Part shown: positions 8,637 through 17,412 of the stretch, in pieces
How the letters are laid out: each line of letters begins with the position of its first letter
How positions within the stretch are numbered: the stretch's first letter is position 1
Assembly (NCBI RefSeq): GCF_032268605.1
Contig: NZ_CP130318.1
Coordinates: forward strand, 4,687,501 to 4,751,500
Direction of reading: 5' to 3'
DNA from: Paenibacillus aurantius
Lineage (GTDB): Bacteria; Bacillota; Bacilli; Paenibacillales; NBRC-103111
Length of the DNA: 64,000 nt
Position numbers and translations under genes: made by a program
Notes under the pieces: model-generated
The model's input: only the letters and a program-made list of their open reading frames with translations
What the model was told of the DNA's origin: nothing
Databases searched by the model: none

Positions 8637-9335
8637 TTACGGCAGATCGATCAGCATAAAACGGGCTCCGCCCTCACTCGACAGAGTAAGCTCCGGCGTC
8701 TCGGTGATGCGCGCCGAATCCCGCCGGCCCAGCACATGCTGCTCGTTAATCGCGAGCGTGCCTTCGATCACAAAGACGAAAATTCTCCGGCCGGCGGGCT
8801 GCTGGAAGCCGATCGACTGGCGGGCCTCCAGATCGGACAGATAGATCGTCATGTCCTGGTGAATGCGGGCCACGTTTTCGCCGGGGTTTTTGGACACGAC
8901 CGGAAGCAGCGCATTCTTCATCGCCTCCACGTCATACCGGGTCGTTTCGTAGGAGGGCTCCAGTCCTTTCTCCTCCGGGGTAAACCACATCTGCATAAGA
9001 TGGACCTCCTCCTCCCCCGGATTCGTTTCGGAGTGGATGATGCCCGTTCCCGCGGACATGCGCTGCACCTCCCCGAAGCCGGTTATGGCCGTGCGTCCGG
9101 TGCTGTCCTCATGCTTGAGCTTCCCCTGCAGCACGATGGAGACGATTTCCATCTCCCGGTGAGGGTGAGCCCCAAAGCCGCGGTGTCCCGCGATTTCGTC
9201 GTCGTTCAGCACCCTCATCGGCCCGAACTCCGTATTGGACGGGTCATAATAATCCGCAAAGGAAAAGCTGAAATTGCTCTTCAGCCATCCGTGATCCGCA
9301 CTGTAGCGGGATGAAGCGGGATAAAGATTGATCAC
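8637..9335 (-). CDS. Pirin-family cupin protein
   Basis: A 232-residue protein with the bicupin pirin layout of the YhhW/YhaK type. The N-terminal cupin carries H57-P-H59-R-E and I-H101-S-E103, the usual metal ligands. Some relatives are quercetin 2,3-dioxygenases, others have regulatory roles; the sequence does not decide. The start is GTG with GGTGGAGG 4-5 bases upstream. Confidence 0.9.
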   Translation of the reverse strand: MINLYPASSRYSADHGWLKSNFSFSFADYYDPSNTEFGPMRVLNDDEIAGHRGFGAHPHREMEIVSIVLQGKLKHEDSTGRTAITGFGEVQRMSAGTGIIHSETNPGEEEVHLMQMWFTPEEKGLEPSYETTRYDVEAMKNALLPVVSKNPGENVARIHQDMTIYLSDLEARQSIGFQQPAGRRIFVFVIEGTLAINEQHVLGRRDSARITETPELTLSSEGGARFMLIDLP

Positions 9336-9441
9336 GTTACCTCCACCTTTCCATCGGTTCTTTTCCCCTCCATTATACCGATAGTCAAGCGCGGCTCCAA
9401 ATTCCCCCGGCGGAAAAGAGCTCCGTCTCCCTCGCCCCCAA

Positions 9442-9465
9442 ACAAAAGGACGCCCGAAGGCGTCC
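9442..9465 (-). terminator. Rho-independent terminator of the chemoreceptor gene
   Basis: On the minus strand GGACGCC-TTCG-GGCGTCC forms a stable stem with a UUCG-type loop, followed by a T-rich tail. Confidence 0.85.
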
Positions 9466-9472
9466 GGTGGTC

Positions 9473-11215
9473 TTACAGCTTGAAATCGGCAAACAGGGCT
9501 CTCAGCCGGGTCGCCATTTCGTTCAAGGATTCGGCGGAACCGGAAATGTCCTCCATGGACGCGAGCTGCTCCTCGGAAGAGGCCGCCACGCTCTGGGCAT
9601 AGTCCGAAGACCGGGCGGAAATGGTGGAGAGCTCCGCTATGGCGGCGTTCACCTGTTCGGACCCGGCGGACATCTCCTCGGACGAGGCGGATACCTCCAT
9701 CATCTGCTGCATGACATCCTTCACGGAGTCCACGATGGTGGAGAACGCGGAGTTGGCCCCCTCGATGACCTCGGAAAGCTCCTCCACCCGGATCGAGCCG
9801 TCCTTCATTGCGGTGATGGCCGCCTGCGTTTCCGTCTGGATCTGCTCCACAAGCTCCGTGATCTCCCCGGTCGACTGCCGGGACTGCTCCGCGAGCTTGC
9901 GGATCTGATCCGATACGACGGAGAAGCCCCGTCCGTGTTCCCCCGCGCGGGCCGCTTCGATGGCGGCGTTCAAGGCGAGCAGGTTGGTCTGCGCCGAGAT
10001 GTCCGAGATGAGGGCGGTGATGCTGCTGATCCGGCTGGACAGCTCCCCGAGCCGCTCGATCTTGCCGGCGGCTCCCTGCACCGTCTGCTGGATCGTCTCC
10101 ATCCGCTGCCGGTTCACGGACATTTCGCGGGCGCCCGCCTCCGCCTGCTCCACGGCGACGCCCGAGGACTCCGCCGCGAGGCTGGCGGACTCGGCAATGC
10201 GCTGAATGCCGGACGCCATCTCCTCCATGGCGCGGCTGCTCTCGAGCGAGCCCTGCATCTGCTGCTCCGTTCCGGCGGCCACCTGCTCAATCGACTGGGT
10301 GATTTGATGGGTGGCCTCGGTCGTCTGACGGGCTCCGAGCTTCAACGCTTCGGAGGAAGACGCGACTTGAGCGGACGATTCCGCTACCCGGCCGACTACA
10401 TCCCGGAGGTTACGGATCATGCCGTTAAAGTGATGGGCGAGCTGGCCGAGCTCATCGGTTTGGTTGACGGCCGCCTGGACGGTGAGGTCTCCCTGCGACG
10501 CACGCTGGGTCATCCGGGCGAGCTCGGACACCGGTCTCAGCAGGGCACGAAGAGCCCAATAAACCACGAAAAGAGCAGCCGCCGTGCCGATTCCCCCGAC
10601 CCACAGATTGGCCCTGAGCTTCTCCATAAGCGAGGCCTCGACCTTGGAATAGTCGAAATCCATTCCTATGAGAACGCTCTCTTTACCGTCGGGACCCGGA
10701 ATAGCGCTGACAATGCTCACCCACTGCCCCGATTGGTCGCGGTATACGTCCGTAGTGCCCGGTTTTCCCCCTCGGGCCGTATCGACCGCCGAACGGAATT
10801 CCGGCGTCAGGCTGTAAGGCTTGGTCGGCGTGAGGCCCGCATCATACAGCGCCTGGTTCGCGATTAGCATATCCAGGGACCCGGCGTCCGCTGAATCCGG
10901 ATAGAACAAATACACATTGGAAATCAGGTCGCTTTCGGTTAACCGGTCGAACACTCCCTGCAGGTTCACCCATTCCTGGCTGCCCTTCCAGGCGGCAGGG
11001 TCCTTGCGAAGCGCCGGCTTCATCAGCTCCAGAAACGGAACCTGGTCATCCACCAGATCCTTCGCTATATCCTGAAAGGATTCCAGACGGTTGTAAAACT
11101 GATCTTTCTCCTGAATGTAAGCTCCTGTTGTCAGCACCCCCGCCAACAGGATGATGCACAGCGAAAGAATGCTGAGCAGCTTGGCGATAATGCTGGCTTT
11201 CCACCGTCTGATCAT
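9473..11215 (-). CDS. Methyl-accepting chemotaxis protein
   Basis: A 580-residue receptor. Membrane segments at about 9-30 and 205-225 flank an extracellular sensor domain of about 170 residues that resembles a Cache fold. A HAMP linker follows (L-R-P-V-S-E-L-A-R), then a long cytoplasmic coiled-coil with the signalling hairpin core ([14 protein letters not shown]). Family knowledge says it signals to CheA/CheW. The ligand is unknown. GAAGAGGGGG precedes the ATG. It is a single-gene unit with its own terminator; no che genes are nearby. Confidence 0.93.
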   Translation of the reverse strand: MIRRWKASIIAKLLSILSLCIILLAGVLTTGAYIQEKDQFYNRLESFQDIAKDLVDDQVPFLELMKPALRKDPAAWKGSQEWVNLQGVFDRLTESDLISNVYLFYPDSADAGSLDMLIANQALYDAGLTPTKPYSLTPEFRSAVDTARGGKPGTTDVYRDQSGQWVSIVSAIPGPDGKESVLIGMDFDYSKVEASLMEKLRANLWVGGIGTAAALFVVYWALRALLRPVSELARMTQRASQGDLTVQAAVNQTDELGQLAHHFNGMIRNLRDVVGRVAESSAQVASSSEALKLGARQTTEATHQITQSIEQVAAGTEQQMQGSLESSRAMEEMASGIQRIAESASLAAESSGVAVEQAEAGAREMSVNRQRMETIQQTVQGAAGKIERLGELSSRISSITALISDISAQTNLLALNAAIEAARAGEHGRGFSVVSDQIRKLAEQSRQSTGEITELVEQIQTETQAAITAMKDGSIRVEELSEVIEGANSAFSTIVDSVKDVMQQMMEVSASSEEMSAGSEQVNAAIAELSTISARSSDYAQSVAASSEEQLASMEDISGSAESLNEMATRLRALFADFKL

Positions 11216-11358
11216 GTTAGTCCCCCTCTTCTATGTTCCCACTCCTTTTTTATTCGACAAATCCGGGTCTTTTTTGAATAGGAAAAAGCCCGCAAAAGGA
11301 AATAACCGATTCCGGGTCGAATGTAGGTACAGGTAAAGAGAAAATCGAGGTGATCGTA

Positions 11359-12360
11359 TTGCCGGACTTGAAGATACAGGCTGTCCCGGCGAATGACCGC
11401 AGCCTGCATAAGCTGATTGGGGAGCTCGATGAGGAGCTGCTGGAGAGATACCCGGCCGAGGACATTCACGGAGTGGATTTCGGCGATCCGGGGGTGCGCG
11501 AGATGGTGTTCGCCGTGGCGTTTGCGGACGGGGTTCCGGCTGCTTGCGGGGGAATCCGCCGGCTGCCCGGCCCCTTCGCCGAGCTGAAGCGGTTCTATGT
11601 GGCCAGGCCCTTCCGCCGCCAGGGGATGGCGGCCGCCCTGCTCGCCTATTTGGAGGACCGAGCGCGGGAGCTTGGAGCCCTGTCGCTTCGGCTCGAGACC
11701 GGTCCGGAGCAGCCGGAATCGCTTCGCTTCTATGAGAAGCACGGCTACCATCCTATCGCGGCGTTCGGGCCTTACGCCGGCTTCGAAACGAGCCTGTGCT
11801 ACGAGAAGGCTTTAACCGGACTGGAGAGCTACCGGGCCTTGTCGAACCTGATCGACTGGGGACCCGTGAAAGGCCGCTTCGGGTGGGCGGATGCTTCCTC
11901 CCTGGACGAAGCTCTGGTAAGCAATGTGAGCATCATCCCCTACACTTCGGAGGGGTATGTCGTGTTTCAGCTGGAGAACGGACGCTGGGAGCTGCCCGGG
12001 GGGACGATGGAGCCGGGAGAGACCTATCTTCAGACCTTAAGGCGGGAGATGGCGGAGGAGCTCGGAGCGGAGCTCGTCACGTACCGGATTTTCGGGCAGT
12101 TTCATTGCGAGTCGGTGGCCGCTGGGCCTTACAAGCCGCATATCCCCCATCCCCGTTTTATCCGTCTCCTCGGTTATGGAGAAGTCCGGCTGACGGGACG
12201 TCCCTTGAACCCTCCGGACGGCGAGCAGGTGGCTCTGGTCGAGACGGTTCCGATCGAGGAAGCGGTCCGCCGGTTTGAGAGCCAGCGCCGCTCCGACATT
12301 GCCGACATGTACCGGGCGGCCCACGAAATCCGTGAGAGGGAAGCGTCGTTGAACCGCTGA
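11359..12360 (+). CDS. GNAT acetyltransferase - Nudix hydrolase fusion
   Basis: One frame holds two domains. Residues 1-150 are a GNAT N-acetyltransferase with the acetyl-CoA loop R-R-Q-G-M-A at 86-91 and the [10 protein letters not shown] motif of the last strands. Residues 160-333 are a Nudix hydrolase with a complete Nudix box at about 215-237 (G-x5-E-x7-R-E-x2-E-E-x-G), which binds the metal and cleaves a nucleoside-diphosphate-linked substrate. The frame is open from a GTG three codons upstream, but GAGGTG overlaps that GTG and sits 6 bases before the TTG chosen here. Substrates are unknown. It is one of few plus-strand genes here. Confidence 0.9.
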   Translation: MPDLKIQAVPANDRSLHKLIGELDEELLERYPAEDIHGVDFGDPGVREMVFAVAFADGVPAACGGIRRLPGPFAELKRFYVARPFRRQGMAAALLAYLEDRARELGALSLRLETGPEQPESLRFYEKHGYHPIAAFGPYAGFETSLCYEKALTGLESYRALSNLIDWGPVKGRFGWADASSLDEALVSNVSIIPYTSEGYVVFQLENGRWELPGGTMEPGETYLQTLRREMAEELGAELVTYRIFGQFHCESVAAGPYKPHIPHPRFIRLLGYGEVRLTGRPLNPPDGEQVALVETVPIEEAVRRFESQRRSDIADMYRAAHEIREREASLNR

Positions 12361-12475
12361 AGGACTTGTTCTGGAGCTCCCTTTTTCAAAACCAAGTAAA
12401 AGAGTAGGAATGAACAGGCTTTTGCGCTATAATCGTTTATGGATGATCACTAAATCGAAAAAAGGAGCACAAACC

Positions 12476-13408
12476 ATGGAAAAAACATTGATTTTCGGAC
12501 ACAAAAACCCGGATACGGATACCATTTGTTCCGCTCTGGTATATGCCGAACTGAAGAGCAAGCTGGGCTATGATGTGGAAGCCGTCCGTCTCGGCAGCGT
12601 GAACGGGGAAACCCAGTTTGCCCTAGACCGCTTTGGCGCCTCCGCTCCCCGCCTGGTGGAAACGGTAGCGAACGAAGTCAAGAACGTGATTCTGGTCGAC
12701 CATAACGAGCGCCAGCAGAGCGTTTCCGATATCGATCAAGTGACCGTCAAGGAAGTTATCGACCATCACCGCATCGCCAACTTCGAGACGAGCGGCCCGC
12801 TCTATTACCGTGCCGAGCCGGTTGGCTGCACCGCTACCATCCTGAAGAAGATGTACAAGGAGAACGGGGTCTCCATCGAGCCTAACATCGCCGGCCTGAT
12901 GCTTTCCGCCATTATTTCCGACTCCCTGCTGTTCAAATCCCCCACCTGCACGGAGGAAGACGTTCAAGCGGCCCGCGAGCTGGCCGAAATCGCCGGCGTC
13001 GATGCCGACAGCTACGGCTTGGAGATGCTGAAGGCCGGTGCCGATCTCAGCGACAAATCGGTCGCCCAGCTTATCTCGCTTGACTCGAAGGAATTCCAGA
13101 TGGGCAGCGCGAAGGTGGAAATCGCCCAGGTTAACGCCGTCGACGTCAACGACGTGCTGTCCCGCCAATCCGAAGTGGAAGCGGCCTTGAACGATGTCAT
13201 CTCGACGAAAGGGCTGGACCTGTTCCTCTTCGTGGTAACGGACATTCTTAACAACGATTCCGTCGGAATCGCGCTCGGCCAATCCGCTTCCGCCGTAGAG
13301 AAAGCGTACAACGTGAAGCTGGAGAACAACAAAGCCGTACTGAAGGGCGTCGTTTCCCGCAAGTCCCAGATCGTTCCGGTTCTGACGGACGCGTTCAAGA
13401 ACCAATAA
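12476..13408 (+). CDS. ppaC: Manganese-dependent (family II) inorganic pyrophosphatase
   Basis: A 310-residue cytoplasmic enzyme that splits pyrophosphate to phosphate and so drives biosynthesis. It is a full-length DHH-family protein. The metal ligands of the family are present: H9, D13 and D15 in G-H-K-N-P-D-T-D, D75 in V-D-H-N, and the D96-H97-H98 triad. The C-terminal DHHA2 domain ends with the substrate-binding S-R-K-S-Q motif. The length equals the usual 309-311 residues, with no CBS insert. The ATG has AAAGGAG 8 bases upstream; the frame extends upstream without another good start. A TATAAT box lies at 12428-12433 without a clear -35. It ends at a strong terminator. Confidence 0.97.
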   Translation: MEKTLIFGHKNPDTDTICSALVYAELKSKLGYDVEAVRLGSVNGETQFALDRFGASAPRLVETVANEVKNVILVDHNERQQSVSDIDQVTVKEVIDHHRIANFETSGPLYYRAEPVGCTATILKKMYKENGVSIEPNIAGLMLSAIISDSLLFKSPTCTEEDVQAARELAEIAGVDADSYGLEMLKAGADLSDKSVAQLISLDSKEFQMGSAKVEIAQVNAVDVNDVLSRQSEVEAALNDVISTKGLDLFLFVVTDILNNDSVGIALGQSASAVEKAYNVKLENNKAVLKGVVSRKSQIVPVLTDAFKNQ

Positions 13409-13443
13409 TCCGGCTGTCTGCCGATAGGAACTACCTCTACCTG

Positions 13444-13479
13444 AAAAAAGCTGCTTGGCCATTAGCCAAGCAGCTTTTA
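13444..13479. terminator. Bidirectional terminator between ppaC and the VOC gene
   Basis: AAGCTGCTTGGC and GCCAAGCAGCTT form a perfect 12-base stem with A and T tracts at both ends, serving two convergent genes. Confidence 0.9.
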
Positions 13480-13505
13480 TGTTATTCTCCATGCAAGCTC
13501 GACCT

Positions 13506-13913
13506 TCAACGGGTCGATTCGAAGAATTCGATCCATTCCCCGTCCGGGCCCTCGAAGAAAATATACCTCGAGCCGTTCGGGAGGGTCGTGATTTCTTTAT
13601 CGATAAATTTAACGTTGAGCGCGCGGAGCCTCTCGATCTCGGGCTCCAGCCGGTCCACGTTAAACGCGATATGGTGAACCTTGCCTTCCGCCGGCAGCCG
13701 GTCGTTGTAGCCCTGGATCAGCTCCAGCTCGGTCTCGTCCGATTCCCCATAGCCGAGAAAGGCAAGCCGGATCACGCCGTTCGTATGCTCCAGCGTTCCT
13801 TTCAGCTCCAGACCCGCTGTTTCCTTATAGAAGGCGATCGAAGTCTCCAGGTCCTTCACCATAATGCCCACATGCTCGATTCGTCTAACCGCCACATCCA
13901 TCCCTCTCTCCAT
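13506..13913 (-). CDS. VOC-family (glyoxalase/dioxygenase fold) protein
   Basis: A protein of up to 135 residues with paired beta-alpha-beta-beta-beta units. R-I-E-H-V-G-I-M-V-K-D-L opens the first and V-H-H-I-A-F-N-V-D the second, and the end has F-F-E-G-P-D-G-E-W-I-E-F. His and Glu residues in these positions usually hold the metal, so a lyase, isomerase or dioxygenase activity is possible. The start is uncertain: GAGAGAGGG lies inside the frame, 6 bases before a GTG at 13895, while the ATG at 13913 has no clear ribosome site. Confidence 0.85.
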   Translation of the reverse strand: MERGMDVAVRRIEHVGIMVKDLETSIAFYKETAGLELKGTLEHTNGVIRLAFLGYGESDETELELIQGYNDRLPAEGKVHHIAFNVDRLEPEIERLRALNVKFIDKEITTLPNGSRYIFFEGPDGEWIEFFESTR

Positions 13914-14080
13914 CCGATATAGGAGGCCGTGAGGCCCCTCCCGCTATTATACCGGAGAAGAAGGAAGGCCGTCCTCCTGCTCTTCAGCGGGGAACGGCCC
14001 ATCCGTTTCTTGCAGGCAGAGAGAGGCGCAGCCGTCTGCGGGTCCGCGCCTTCGGATGCCCATTTCCGCCGTTAGGCTGC

Positions 14081-14323
14081 TTACAGCTCCTCCAGCGCGC
14101 GGCGGTCTTCCTCCAGACGCTCGGCCGCAAGCTCCGCCCCCTGTGTATTCTCCCCGTCCATCGCCTGAGCCACCGCCGCGTCCGCATGCCGGATGGCCCG
14201 CTCGGCCTGGCCGATCATGTTCTCATCCGGATGGGACTGCGCCTGCACTACGGCATCGTGGGCGGAGTGAACGGAGTTCATCGCCTGCTTGTCCCGGGTC
14301 GGGGATTGAAAATTATTCGTCAT
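14081..14323 (-). CDS. Small helical hypothetical protein (80 residues)
   Basis: A soluble, Ala- and Glu-rich protein, probably all helical (A-E-R-A-I-R-H-A-D-A-A-V-A-Q-A-M in the middle). AAGGAGGAAAGAGAC before the ATG makes it a real gene. It loosely recalls the small DUF3813-type Bacillus proteins, but I cannot claim membership. Confidence 0.75.
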   Translation of the reverse strand: MTNNFQSPTRDKQAMNSVHSAHDAVVQAQSHPDENMIGQAERAIRHADAAVAQAMDGENTQGAELAAERLEEDRRALEEL

Positions 14324-14407
14324 GTCTCTTTCCTCCTTGGTTGTTGGGAAATTCTTCTTTACTATGGTAGGAAAGGACCGGTTCTATTCAGATCCGTCCT
14401 ATATTGG

Positions 14408-14671
14408 TTAAACGTAGCTCTCAAAGAAGCCGAAGACATAGTTCAAGGCCTCTTCCTCGTCCTTGCCTCTTGAGATAAGGCGGATTCGGGTTCCCGCCCT
14501 CCAGGACAGCTTAAGGATGGCCAGCAGGTTTTTGGCATCGATGGTATGCTCGTCTTCATCCCTCATCGTTATAAAGTTCACGTCGGAGAGGAAGCGAGAG
14601 GTTTGACAGGAAACCGCCAGCAGAGCTTTGTGGTCGACATCGGCACGAATTTCGAATTCATGAACCCGCAT
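14408..14671 (-). CDS. HPr-like domain protein with altered phosphorylation sites
   Basis: An 87-residue protein that aligns along its length with HPr of the phosphotransferase system. H14 falls on the catalytic His15 position (both lie nine residues before a shared Q-T pair), but the Arg17 and Pro18 positions that shape the HPr active site are Ala and Leu. The Ser46 position, target of HPr kinase, is Asn48 in A-K-N-L-L-A-I-L. It therefore resembles neither a normal HPr nor Crh, which keeps Ser46 but lacks His15. A regulatory or binding role is inferred; PTS transfer seems unlikely. GGAGGTG lies 5 bases before the ATG. No PTS gene is nearby. Confidence 0.85.
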   Translation of the reverse strand: MRVHEFEIRADVDHKALLAVSCQTSRFLSDVNFITMRDEDEHTIDAKNLLAILKLSWRAGTRIRLISRGKDEEEALNYVFGFFESYV

Positions 14672-14760
14672 ACGCGCACCTCCGGTTGTTCTATATCTGT
14701 CGGTAGATTTAATATAAACGGCTGGGCGGGGGAAGAATCAGCCAAACGCGCTAACCGGCA

Positions 14761-14797
14761 AAAAAAAGTAACCCGCCGGCATCCGCCGCGGGTTACT
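14761..14797 (-). terminator. Rho-independent terminator of the GGDEF-EAL gene
   Basis: On the minus strand AGTAACCCGC and GCGGGTTACT form a stem around a GC-rich loop, followed by seven T. Confidence 0.85.
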
Positions 14798-14885
14798 CCT
14801 GCCATCCGAGGGCCCATCCTTATAAGCGGGCCGGACGGGCAGCCAAGAGCCGCTTTCAACCGCATCGGCCGCGGCGCCCCTCCTC

Positions 14886-17288
14886 CTAGCCCGCTTGCCG
14901 GCGTTCCGCGTCATGACCGGGCTGCCAGAACTCCGGCGGAGCCGGCTTTCCGTACAAATAGCCCTGCACCCGGACGCAGTCGAGCTCGGCGAGCAGCTTG
15001 ACCTGCTCCTCCGTCTCCACTCCCTCGGCCACCACCTGAAACCCGAGCTGGGCGGCCAGCGTCACCATCATCCGGACGATCGCGCGGCTGTCCGCGTTGG
15101 TGGCGATGTCCCGGATGAACGAACAGTCGATCTTGAGGCAGTCGACCGGCAGCCGCTTCAAATAGCTGAGCGAGCTGTAGCCGGTTCCGAAATCGTCCAG
15201 GCTGACCGCGATTCCTTCCTCCTTGAATCTCATCAGCACCCGGATGACTTCCTCTTCCTTGTGCATGGCCGCACTTTCCGTAATTTCGATCTCGAGCAGC
15301 CGGGGATCCACCCCATGCTCCTTCACAACGGAAATAACGGATTCATAAAGGTCCGACTGGATCAGATGAAGCTGGGAGAAGTTAATCGAGACCGGAAGAA
15401 CAGGCTTCTCACCGTCCGACCAGAGGCTCAGCTGCCGGCATACCTGGCGGAGAACCTCTCTCTCGAGAGCGACGATCAGTCCGGTCTCCTCGGCAAGCGG
15501 GATGAATTTCCCAGGAGGGATCAAGCCCCTCTTCGGATGGTTCCATCGGACAAGCGCCTCCCAGCCGATTCGGATGCCCTGCGACGTATCCATCTTGGGC
15601 TGGTAATAAACCGTCAGCTCCCCGTCTTCAATCGCCTGCTGGAGGTCATTCTCCAGAAGGATTTGCTCCAGATCCGTCTTCTCCATCTTCCGTTCATAGG
15701 TACGGTAACCGTTCGCCCCGTCCGCCTTCGCCTCGTACATGGCCATGTCGGCATGCCGGATCAAGGTTTCGGCGGTCTCGCCGTCCTTCGGCCAGAAGGA
15801 AATCCCGATGCTTGTGGTCAGCTTGATCTCCTGGCGGCGGACCGGGAAAGGCCGGGAGAATTCGGAGGCAATTCCCGCGGCGATGTCCTGCCAGGACACC
15901 CCGCCGTCCAGCGGCACGAACACGGTAAATTCATCTCCTCCCATACGGGAGATGGAGCACGCCGCCGGCACACAAGCCCTCAGCTTCGCAGCCGCTTCCC
16001 GGATGACGAGATCGCCGAAGCCGTGCCCGAACAAATCATTCACTTTCTTGAAGCGGTCGAGATCCAGAAAGAACAGGGCAAAGGCAGAGGCCGGCCCGAC
16101 CTGGGCAAGACGCTCCTCCACAAGCAGGTGAAACGCCCGACGGTTGGGAAGGCCCGTCAATTCATCATGGTAGGCCAGATGCTGAATCAGCTCCTGGGTT
16201 TTGGTCTTCTCGGTAATATCCTTGATGATGCCGTACACCCCTAGCTGCTTGTCCCTCACGATGATGGGAAGGGCGGTGATCAATACCGCCGCGTACGTTC
16301 CGTCCTTGCGGCAGATCCGGCTTTCCTTCGTAATCGGCTTGCCCTGTATAACCTGGCTGAAGATACCCTCGGCCGTCTGCACCCGTTCCGGAAACAGGCA
16401 GGTGAACGGAATTCCTTTAAGCTCTTCGGACGTATAGCCGGTCAAGGCTTCGGCCTGCTTGTTGATCCGCGTGAAGCAGCCGTGAATATCGGCCGCGAAC
16501 ACCCCGTCCGGGTTGGCTTCGTAGAGCGAGGCATACTGCTGCTCCGTCTCGAGAAGCCTCTCGGTCTGCTCCAGCCGCCGGCTCTCCCCGTACCGGTCGG
16601 GGATGAGGAACAAGGCGAGAAGAAGCACGAGCTCCACCGCATAAAGCCCAAGAAAGCTGTAAGGGGAGGTGGCCGCCGGGTAGAAGGCGTCGAGGCGGAG
16701 AACGGCCATCATACTGAGCACCGGAATGCCCGATAGTGCGACTCCCGCCGTCCCCACCCCGAGAATCACCAGGAGGCGGAACGATTGATCGGGTTTATCC
16801 TGACTCGCGATCGTGAGCATTCTCAGGACGGAGAAGGAAACCCCGAGCGTAAGACCGAACGTAAGCAGCAGAAGCTCGGGCTTCCATTCCAGGAACCTGC
16901 CGAACAACTGAACGGCATTGAGGATATCAAACAGCAGGATGATCGCCGCAAGGATCACCCCGCCTATAAGAAAGCGTCTCGTGCTCACCCATTGACGTGC
17001 GGCATAGCCGACGGCCAAATAGCTGCCCGCCGTGCTGGTGACAAGGGAGAATACGAAATGAAGCCCGTACTCATAAAGGGAAAAGCGAAACGGAACGGAC
17101 ATGGTAATCAGAAGGTGAGTCAGCCAAAAGGTGAGCCCGAGACCCAGCGAGCCAAGCAGACGGCGGCGGACCGACAGAGCCGGGTTCATTCGGGAGAAGC
17201 GGGCGATCAGAATGCAGCTGGCGACGGAAAACGCAGCCGCTCCTAGGAAGCCGGCCGGATTAAAGGCGGAAGGGAAAAAGGATAGCAT
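14886..17288 (-). CDS. Membrane PAS-GGDEF-EAL cyclic-di-GMP signalling protein
   Basis: An 800-residue protein. The first 240 residues hold seven or so membrane segments, of MHYT-like architecture but without a clear M-H-Y-T motif. A PAS domain follows (about 245-365: Y-E-A-N-P-D-G-V-F-A-A-D), then a diguanylate cyclase domain with an intact G-G-D-E-F active site in R-M-G-G-D-E-F. The last 255 residues are an EAL phosphodiesterase domain with E-A-L in W-E-A-L-V-R-W and D-D-F-G-T-G-Y-S. Both catalytic sets look complete, so it could make or break c-di-GMP; which dominates cannot be read. The ribosome site is weak. Confidence 0.92.
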   Translation of the reverse strand: MLSFFPSAFNPAGFLGAAAFSVASCILIARFSRMNPALSVRRRLLGSLGLGLTFWLTHLLITMSVPFRFSLYEYGLHFVFSLVTSTAGSYLAVGYAARQWVSTRRFLIGGVILAAIILLFDILNAVQLFGRFLEWKPELLLLTFGLTLGVSFSVLRMLTIASQDKPDQSFRLLVILGVGTAGVALSGIPVLSMMAVLRLDAFYPAATSPYSFLGLYAVELVLLLALFLIPDRYGESRRLEQTERLLETEQQYASLYEANPDGVFAADIHGCFTRINKQAEALTGYTSEELKGIPFTCLFPERVQTAEGIFSQVIQGKPITKESRICRKDGTYAAVLITALPIIVRDKQLGVYGIIKDITEKTKTQELIQHLAYHDELTGLPNRRAFHLLVEERLAQVGPASAFALFFLDLDRFKKVNDLFGHGFGDLVIREAAAKLRACVPAACSISRMGGDEFTVFVPLDGGVSWQDIAAGIASEFSRPFPVRRQEIKLTTSIGISFWPKDGETAETLIRHADMAMYEAKADGANGYRTYERKMEKTDLEQILLENDLQQAIEDGELTVYYQPKMDTSQGIRIGWEALVRWNHPKRGLIPPGKFIPLAEETGLIVALEREVLRQVCRQLSLWSDGEKPVLPVSINFSQLHLIQSDLYESVISVVKEHGVDPRLLEIEITESAAMHKEEEVIRVLMRFKEEGIAVSLDDFGTGYSSLSYLKRLPVDCLKIDCSFIRDIATNADSRAIVRMMVTLAAQLGFQVVAEGVETEEQVKLLAELDCVRVQGYLYGKPAPPEFWQPGHDAERRQAG

Positions 17289-17361
17289 GCGAAGCCTCGT
17301 TTCTTGGGATATGCTACCATTTTAATGCAAATGGGACTTTTTAACTAGATCTTTCCCAAAA

Positions 17362-17385
17362 GAAAAACAGGCCTTTCGGCCTGCC
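17362..17385 (-). terminator. Rho-independent terminator of importer operon A
   Basis: On the minus strand CAGGCC-GAAA-GGCCTG forms a tetraloop stem, followed by five T. Confidence 0.88.
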
Positions 17386-17412
17386 TCCCTTTCCCTACTG
17401 ACTCCGGAATCC

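Noticed and set aside
14886-17288. Possible degenerate, inactive GGDEF or EAL domain
   Set aside because: GGDEF, EAL and DDFGTG are all intact, so there is no sign of loss of either activity.
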